DNA of 17,246 nt from Methanobacteriaceae archaeon (lineage in GTDB: Archaea; Methanobacteriota; Methanobacteria; Methanobacteriales; Methanobacteriaceae), in contig CAAFWR010000070.1 in assembly GCA_900766745.1 (NCBI GenBank), positions 1 through 17,246 of the forward strand, given 5' to 3'. Below the pieces are notes generated by a model, which was not told the DNA's origin, made no database searches, and saw nothing but the letters and a program-made list of their open reading frames with translations. A program made the position numbers and the translations under genes. Positions 1 to 6,300 of this stretch are shown in pieces. Each line of letters starts with the position of its first letter. Within the stretch, counting starts at the first letter, position 1.

Positions 1-23
1 AGAAAATAATAAGGAAATAAAAA

Positions 24-44
24 AGAGCATTGTTGAGATGCTCT
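24..44 (-). terminator. Rho-independent terminator after recombinase remnant
   Basis: A perfect 7-bp stem (24-30 pairing with 38-44, loop of 7) lies just past the stop codon of the minus-strand recombinase fragment. On the minus strand the stem is followed by a run of T (complement of the A-run at 18-24), as in an intrinsic terminator. The plus-strand side is also T-rich, so it may work in both directions. Confidence 0.65.
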
Positions 45-53
45 ATTTATTTT

Positions 54-401
54 CTAATGGCGGGACAACAGATTTTGCAGCTCAACCTCAGATTTGCTAG
101 TATCTATCGCATTTATTTCAGCTTTGACCCCAAACATGTCAGCGTAGATATCAACCCTTCCGTCTTTGAACAATTCAATCTTAGTAATGAACTTTGTAAA
201 CAGTGCTTTCTTATCCATATCAGTCTTACAAGGCTTATCTGCTAAGACTTCTAAGCTAGCCTCTATTTCAGCATTAGTGAACTTCCTATGTTGGGCTTGT
301 AACTCTTCTAATGCAGCTTGAAACTTTTTCTCATCGGCTTCTAATTCTAGTAGTGTTGTCTTAGTCGTATCCGTGACCACTCCCATCATGATGGCATTCA
401 T
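54..401 (-). pseudogene. C-terminal remnant of a large serine recombinase
   Basis: A 115-residue fragment rich in Glu, Lys and Leu. Its pattern (a long coiled-coil helix, then a helix-strand segment ending FITKIELFKDGRVDIYADMF) matches the C-terminal end of large serine site-specific recombinases, where a coiled coil is followed by a 'F(I/V)..I.v.dd.i.I.f' strand. The catalytic resolvase domain and the recombinase and zinc-ribbon domains are absent. The reading frame stays open about 75 nt upstream of the ATG, to a stop near 477-479, but adds nothing recognisable. No clear ribosome binding site precedes 401. I read it as the tail of a truncated integrase gene, a relic of element insertion. 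It could instead be a short unrelated coiled-coil protein. Confidence 0.55.
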
Positions 402-493
402 GAGGTTTTTCTTTCTTGTGGATTGTCGTAATCCATATCCTTTACTAATTCGTAATTTTTCCTTAAGACTTATTCGTTATTTTATCCGTATAC

Positions 494-524
494 AAAAGAG
501 TGATTGTCTTTAAGACAATCGCTC
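494..524 (-). terminator. Rho-independent terminator (minus strand)
   Basis: An 11-bp stem with one G-T pairing (498-508 with 514-524, loop of about 5). On the minus strand it is followed by TTTT (complement of 494-497). It would stop transcripts leaving the toxin-immunity operon before they reach the recombinase remnant. Confidence 0.65.
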
Positions 525-577
525 ATATTCATTCCTGTGGATTATTTTCTTTGGTACTTTCTTTTTCTTTTTTTATA

Positions 578-594
578 ACCATTAATTAAATGAA
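578..594. repeat. Left copy of a 17-bp imperfect direct repeat
   Basis: The sequence ACCATTAATTAAATGAA matches 17046-17062 at 16 of 17 positions, in the same orientation, 16.5 kb away. The copies bracket nearly all recognisable cargo. This could be a remnant attachment core or target duplication. Because it is AT-rich, chance similarity cannot be excluded. Confidence 0.3.
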
Positions 595-674
595 TATTTC
601 AACTAAATTACAAATATAAGATAGTCAATTACTAGAAAATATAAGACGGACATGAGGAAATGACTTTTATCTTA

Positions 675-754
675 AAAAGCCGTCACATTTATAACTGGTA
701 CCCCTTTCCTAGTCATGTCTACGATTAGGGTAAACAACATTTGTAACGGCTTTT
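675..754 (-). terminator. Large inverted repeat / terminator-like structure after the immunity gene
   Basis: Arms of 13 nt (675-687 and 742-754) pair with one mismatch and enclose 54 nt that contain a second, smaller hairpin (cctagtc near 708-714 with gattagg at 723-729). It starts 12 nt past the immunity-gene stop codon. On the minus strand the second arm ends in a run of five T. It is plausibly the operon terminator, though the big branched loop is unusual for an intrinsic terminator and could also be a small structured or mobile repeat. Confidence 0.5.
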
Positions 755-765
755 AACGATTATTA

Positions 766-1368
766 CTATTGGGTGTTTTTAGGAAGATCTTTGTTTCTCA
801 TATTAAATCCTTTTTTGTCTGTAACATTCACATATTTACAAGTTTTAAGAGGTGTTAAATCTTTGTCTAAAATATCAGTACCTGTTATAGATACATGATT
901 AAGATAACAAATTCCTTTTAGTGAAAATATAGGTGTGCAATTTTCAATCATAAGAACTTTTAATGCCTTAGCTCTATTGATAAAAGAAGGCGTAAAAAAC
1001 GAACAATTACCACGTATAATATCAATAGATTTTAAATAAGGGACAAATGCATTGTTGGCATCGACAATTATAGACTTCCCCCCATAAGATGAATCGAAGC
1101 TTTCTAAGTATTCAAGATTTAAAGAATCTAAATCTATACTTTTGTAATATAAGAAGCCTAATGAATTTAATCGTTTAGGTAGGGAATTTGGAAATTCAAA
1201 TTTTTGTCCAGGTTTCCCCAAAAAAGAAATACTCGATTCATTTTTTATACCTTTAACATTGAATCCATTAAATCCATGAATGGAAAAGTATTTCAATTTC
1301 TTAGCTTTTGAAACATCGACAATTTTTTTCCCCTTAAATCTAATTCTATAGTAGTGATATTTGGACAA
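766..1368 (-). CDS. LRR-like Rhs immunity protein, C-terminal part (frame-shifted)
   Basis: This holds the leucine-rich-repeat-like body of the probable immunity protein: irregular repeats such as KALKVLMIENC, YLKSIDIIRGN and NHVSITGTDILDKDLTPLK. The ending with '..I.D.DL.PL' then an NMRNKDLP tail resembles LRR-like proteins often found just downstream of Rhs toxins in Bacillota (recollection of the family, not a search). The nominal ATG at 1368 reads about 15 residues that look unrelated; the natural content starts near residue 16 (GKKIVDVSKAKKLKYF). That continues the upstream frame if a -1 shift occurs at the seven-A run 1323-1329. Joined, the two parts give about 299 residues. The likely role is binding and neutralising the nuclease tip of the neighbouring Rhs protein in the cytoplasm. 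Confidence 0.65.
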   Translation of the reverse strand: MSKYHYYRIRFKGKKIVDVSKAKKLKYFSIHGFNGFNVKGIKNESSISFLGKPGQKFEFPNSLPKRLNSLGFLYYKSIDLDSLNLEYLESFDSSYGGKSIIVDANNAFVPYLKSIDIIRGNCSFFTPSFINRAKALKVLMIENCTPIFSLKGICYLNHVSITGTDILDKDLTPLKTCKYVNVTDKKGFNMRNKDLPKNTQ

Positions 1369-1664
1369 AGATCAATTATCTGTTCATAATTAACTTCAGA
1401 GGCAAAGAATTCAGTAATATTATGCAAATCTACTTCGTTAAAAAATTTGCTTTTCTTTTCTATATTCCACTTATCATCGAAGCCACGTTGAATTATAATA
1501 CATTTTATATGAAATTTTTTAATAATAGTATTTAGTTCAAAATAATTCTTCATTCGATTTAACATATCGTAATACAAAATAAGATCACTTCGTCCTTTAA
1601 ATCCAGTTTCACTACACGCAATTTCCGGTTTCATAAATGTATATCTATCGTTTTCTTTATCCAT
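1293..1664 (-). CDS. Rhs immunity protein, N-terminal part
   Basis: A 123-residue frame that starts 16 nt after the Rhs stop codon. A good Shine-Dalgarno (GAGAGGAAG) lies in that gap, so this is the expected start of the immunity gene and it is coupled to the toxin. Residues 1-114 read naturally into an LRR-like strand (CPNITTIELDLRGKK). The last nine residues after the A-run look like out-of-frame sequence before a TGA stop. The heptamer A_AAA_AAA at 1329-1323 is in the correct phase for a -1 slip into the downstream frame. The split could be programmed frameshifting, loss of one A from an eight-A run, or a homopolymer sequencing error. The region is clearly more AT-rich than the Rhs core upstream. 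Confidence 0.65.
   Translation of the reverse strand: MDKENDRYTFMKPEIACSETGFKGRSDLILYYDMLNRMKNYFELNTIIKKFHIKCIIIQRGFDDKWNIEKKSKFFNEVDLHNITEFFASEVNYEQIIDLCPNITTIELDLRGKKLSMFQKLRN
1323..1329 (-). promoter_or_regulatory. Candidate -1 frameshift slippery heptamer
   Basis: On the minus strand the zero frame reads GGA AAA AAA TTG, so A_AAA_AAA is in the phase required for a canonical -1 slip. After the slip the next codon is ATT and the frame continues as IVDVSKAKKLKYF, the LRR-like body. I did not find a convincing stimulatory stem-loop or upstream SD-like element by eye. Confidence 0.35.
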
Positions 1665-1680
1665 ATTTGTCTTCCTCTCA

Positions 1681-3276
1681 TCACTTCAATCCTAACCATA
1701 TTTTTAGACCAGAGCTATTAATAATGTTATAAAACTCCATATCGGCAGAAATTTTACATCTCAAACCATTTTTTGATGGATTGAATTTAGCATTCCTCAT
1801 TCTTTGATATTCTTGAAGGAACCCATCTCTAGATGTTTTAGCGGGCGTCCAATCGGAGCGTATACATTTTACACCATATTGTTTTTCAATTCTATTAATT
1901 GATACCCTCATGCGTCTCTCAGTACCTTTTCCAATATATTTTTTTCCATTATCGAAATCAAGCTCGTAGGAACCGGAACATTTATTGTGAACAATCACTC
2001 CAATCTTTCCAACCGCATACGTATGACAGCTCATGACATTGAAGTTATAAACTTTAATCTTAGAATTTAGTTCTTTCTTAATAACTTCAGTAATCTTTTG
2101 ATCATCGCCTAAAGTCTTGAGAATATCTTTATCTGTCAAATCGCCTGCCTTCTTCCAACCCTTAGTAGTCAAGAAGCTGTGGCCTGGAGTGCAAGTGATA
2201 GTCTCGTCACCAACATTGATTTCAACTAGTTCTTCAGTCTCGTTGATATAAGTATCAGTGACAGGCATCTCCTCGTATCTACTAGTATTGTCGTCGTAGG
2301 ATAGAACAGTATCTCCCTTCTTAATCTCTTCGATTCTCTTCATGCCAACAGCAGTCATTACCATCGTTCCAGCGATGAAGCAGTAGGACGGGTTGAGGGC
2401 TCCGGAGATTGCACCTCCGATGGCACCGAACATGAATCCGTCGGCCGCCCCGTCGATGGCTCCGGACAAAGCACCTTTTAAGGCACCTTCCCAAGATCCT
2501 GTCTTGATACCTTCAGTAATGGCACCTTGGATAGCTCCCGTAACGGCACCAGTCACGGCACCGATAACAGCACCCTTGACGGCTCCAACCAACATGGAAG
2601 TAGCGATACAAGAAGCACCAAATCCACCAGTAGCCACAACCGCAATAGCGCATATGGCGATGACAGCTAGACCGATGCAGAGCTTAGTAGCCCAAGAAGG
2701 CCAGTTTCCACCCTCATCGGAGAGGTTGATAGGATTGTTCTTGCAGTAGGCGAATAGGTTCATACCCATGGTGTTTCCGACCTGGCCGATTTCACCATCA
2801 GCGGAGATGAATCTTCCGAGTTCAGGGCTGTAATAACGAGACTTGAGGTAATAGAAACCAGTCTCGTTATCGAAGAAGTATCCCTTGAACTTGAACGGAT
2901 TGAGCCTAGCAACCAGACTTGCCTCATCGCTATCGGCGACAGTTTCAGTGACTGCACCGAAATCACTATAGGCATAGGAGACTAGCTTAGTTCCAGTAGA
3001 GTCGATAACGGCATTGATGTTTCCGAGGATGTCCCTGTCGTAGAAGTAATCCTTGCCGTTGACGGAGAATCCAACAAGAGCATTGGCCTCATCGTAGTGG
3101 AAGAAAACGGTATTGGATCCGTTCTTATCATCGACTTTCATCGCACAGAGGGAGTCACCATCGTAAACATATTTTTCAGTTCTATTGCCATCAGTCTTAG
3201 ATAGACGGAGGCCGTTAGGATCGTAGGAGTAGGTGTAACCAGAAGCGGTGGTAAGCCTTCTTCCAGTCCAGGACAT
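1681..3276 (-). CDS. Rhs C-terminal part: RHS core, Hint domain, GIY-YIG-like nuclease toxin
   Basis: A 531-residue open frame with: YD repeats (1-140); the RHS-associated core (about 140-190, including LKSRYYSPELGRFISAD and NLFAYCKNNPINLSD); a hydrophobic glycine-zipper segment (about 195-297) of the kind that precedes toxin tips; and a Hint autoprotease domain (299-431) with Cys299, the TPGH block (Thr363, His366), His418 and a terminal VHN (His430-Asn431). The tip (432-531) has GSY (435-437), YIG (447-449), downstream Arg residues (454-457) and Glu489 in LQEYQRM, fitting a GIY-YIG/URI-fold DNase toxin. The same frame stays open to 3396, where it is cut from the giant upstream protein by a single TAA. 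No strong SD precedes the ATG at 3276, so separate translation is doubtful. The last 300 bp are AT-rich, consistent with an exchanged tip. Confidence 0.85.
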   Translation of the reverse strand: MSWTGRRLTTASGYTYSYDPNGLRLSKTDGNRTEKYVYDGDSLCAMKVDDKNGSNTVFFHYDEANALVGFSVNGKDYFYDRDILGNINAVIDSTGTKLVSYAYSDFGAVTETVADSDEASLVARLNPFKFKGYFFDNETGFYYLKSRYYSPELGRFISADGEIGQVGNTMGMNLFAYCKNNPINLSDEGGNWPSWATKLCIGLAVIAICAIAVVATGGFGASCIATSMLVGAVKGAVIGAVTGAVTGAIQGAITEGIKTGSWEGALKGALSGAIDGAADGFMFGAIGGAISGALNPSYCFIAGTMVMTAVGMKRIEEIKKGDTVLSYDDNTSRYEEMPVTDTYINETEELVEINVGDETITCTPGHSFLTTKGWKKAGDLTDKDILKTLGDDQKITEVIKKELNSKIKVYNFNVMSCHTYAVGKIGVIVHNKCSGSYELDFDNGKKYIGKGTERRMRVSINRIEKQYGVKCIRSDWTPAKTSRDGFLQEYQRMRNAKFNPSKNGLRCKISADMEFYNIINSSGLKIWLGLK

Positions 3277-3396
3277 CTCGATTCTCTTGTTAGGGAAGGC
3301 AATCAGAGTGGGATTGCCGATGAAGGCATCCTTATACTCGATGGCCGTTCCGTCGCTTCTAGAGACGAGTCTGTCTTTGATAGTGGCATCGTAGGT

Positions 3397-6300
3397 TTAA
3401 CCTATTCCGTCCTTGGTGAGGATGTTATTGTTGGAATCGTAGGTGTAGGTATGCTTGGTACCATCGACATTTGATGAGATGAGTCTAGATAGTGAATCAT
3501 AGGCATACTTCTTAGTTGAAACAGCCTTACCATCCTTGTCCTTGGTCACAACATCGGTTGTATTACCCATGGAATCATAGGTGTAGCCGATAGTATTTCC
3601 GGAGTAGTTGTTCTCGCTTCCAACCCTAGTCGTGGTGTAAGTTCCGTTCTTAGCGTAGGTAAGCTTCTTAGTAAGGACCTTTCCATCAGCGTAGATCCTC
3701 TTCTCCGAGGTTCTTCCGATACTGTCGTAGTAGGTTCTAACAGAGACAGAGGAGATTGAATCAGTGATCGTCTTAGGGGCGCACTTACTATTGGAGAAGA
3801 CGAGCATCTCAAGGGTTCCCTCAAGGTGATTGCTAGCAACTCCACCAGGACCTATTCGGCATCCGATAGCGGTCTCGCAGCCATCGAGGCTGAACTCAGG
3901 AACTGCAATATCTTTGGATTGACCATCTAGACAGATAGAGACCTTACCTCCACCGAAGGAGACGGCAATCTGATGCCATGTACCAGCAGTGACTTTGAAG
4001 CCAGTATCCTCAAGCTTGGTTCCACTGATTAGAAGAATGTTTCCGTTGGCGATATGGAGTCCTAGCTTCTCAGTTCCTTGATCATCTTTCGAGGAGAGAA
4101 TCACCTGATCCGAGGATAGTTCATCGATCTTAAAGCGGATTCCGATGGTTCCCTGGTTCTTCAAGAGAAGGTCATATGAGAGCTTGGAAGATATTCCAGG
4201 AGTGAGAGATGCGATGCTGGAGTAGCTTCCGTAGACATGTCTGTGAACGGCATTCTCACCCTTGTCATCGAAAAAGAACATACCGGGCTTGGAGTTCTTG
4301 TAGGATTTCTCGATAGAGACGTGAGACTTTGGCTCCATGCCCTTCAAGGAAGTGAGACTTCCGTTTAGGGAGACAACATCGAACCCCTTCAACTTCTCTG
4401 GGTTGAAGTAGGTAACCCCACTAGCGCCATCGATGACATTATTCTCGCGGAGGTACTTCACACCCTCACTGAAGATGGCATCAAATTCCTCCTTGCTAAT
4501 CTCGGAACAGCCGACGGATACGTAGGCGAGCCTGAACGCCATGTTGACGGGATGCTCCTCGGTGTCGGAGGCCCCGGAAGTGGACGAGATTTTGTGGAGC
4601 TCATCCTGACTGAGGGCCTGGGACGGGGCACCGACGAGAAAGTACTTGAGGTAATCGAAGTAACCGTTAGAAGCATAGGTCTCTTCTTTAACCTCGCCAT
4701 TGAGGATGACCTTGACGCTGAACTGGCCATTCCCCTTCTCGATTTCGAAGCCGACGAGGTTCCAGACGCCTTTTTCGATGGAATTCGCGGTGGTGATGCT
4801 GTGATTACCGCCGGTGAACTGGTCGAGGAAAGTGAGCTTTCCGTCCGGATTAACGCTGAGGGAAAAGCCTATCTTGTCGATCTCGCCCCTGGCGAAGGCG
4901 AAGACCCTCTGCTCTCCGTTGATTTCGCCAGTGGGCTTAATCCAGCCGAACACGGTTTTCCTGACCCGATTGAAGTCGTTTTCCCAAGAGTATCGGTTGA
5001 AGTAATTCTTTGCGGTGGATTTCTCGTTCCTCTTCGTGTTGAAGCCGTCGGTCTGATAGCAGATGATGGCGTTGTCCTTCTTGAAGCTCAGCGAAGCGAC
5101 GGCGTCTCCGAGCGGGCTCTTGTCCTCAACGTCGATGACGTCGGCGAAGGAGGTGCTAAGGGTGTATTTCCCGCCGAAGCAGGCATCGGATCCGCTTCCG
5201 CCCTTGATCACCTCATCGGGGAAAGCCCTGGAGAGACGGGTCAGATAGCCGGAAGGCGTGTAGTCGTTGTACTCGCACTTGTATTCGTAGTCATAGCCCA
5301 TGGCCATGCCGAAAGCGAAGACGCTCTCCTTCTGGAGGTTACCAAGATTGTCATAGGAGTATCCGAAGACGTTGCTCTCGGTATCGCGAACCCTAGTTGC
5401 ATTGCCATTAGAATCATAGGAGAAGTAGGTCTTGATGCCGTTGACCGCATCATCGAGCTCACAGATCTCATCCTTCTCGTTGTAGACGTAGGATGCAATA
5501 CTATTTTCATCGAACTTTATGGACGAGAGTCTCTTCTTGTCATCGTACTCAAAGGAGTAACATCCAGAGGACTCATCATCGCCTAGATACTGCTTGGTAG
5601 GAAGACCAGTGTTGACACCGTTGGCCTTGTCGGCATAGATGGTTTTAGAGAAGGTCTTGCCATCGATAGTGACAGTTTTGACCTGTTGATCGCCGGAGTA
5701 CTCGAAACCATAGGTGGTCCCGTTATCGCACTTCATGCTGGTGAGATTTCCGTGATTGTCGTATCCGTAGTCGACTTTGGAGATGGCGCCATCCTTTCCT
5801 TTGGTAGATTGGGATGTTAACTCACCTTTCTGTCCATAGTCATAGTCAGTGACAGCGCCGTTAGCATCGGTCTTAGTGTAGTTCTTGTTGTGCTCATCGT
5901 AAGAGAAGGTAGTCGTGTTTCCAAAATCGTCAGTCTGGCTGATCTCATTGCCATAAGTATCATGCTCAGCATGGGTTACGAGATTCTCGCCATCCCTAGA
6001 TGTGAGGAAGGTGTAGTTCTTCTTGCCGGAGGCGTCATAAGTGAAGGCGACCTTGGTGTTTTGGTTAGAGGCAATCTGACTGACACGCTTGTATCGGTCG
6101 AAGGTATAGCGATAGCTATCTCCGCTCTCATCGGTAGCCTCGGTGACCTCTCCATCCTCACCATAGGTGATGTTGGATGTCTTGCCATTGTCACCGACGA
6201 GCTCGGTCATGCTCTTCTTCTCGGTGTAGCTGTAACGCTTGCCGAAGTTATCGCGGTAGAGCTGGACGGCATCGACATAGCAGGGATTGCCGGTGTCGGC

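Larger units (their letters stand above)
402..765. other. AT-rich intergenic region, no gene seen
   Basis: This stretch separates the recombinase remnant from the toxin-immunity operon. It holds a terminator-like hairpin (498-524), a larger inverted repeat (675-754), and an AT-rich 17-mer at 578-594 that recurs near the right end of the window. I see no supported coding region on either strand; the only open frame is the short upstream extension of the recombinase fragment. Confidence 0.6.
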
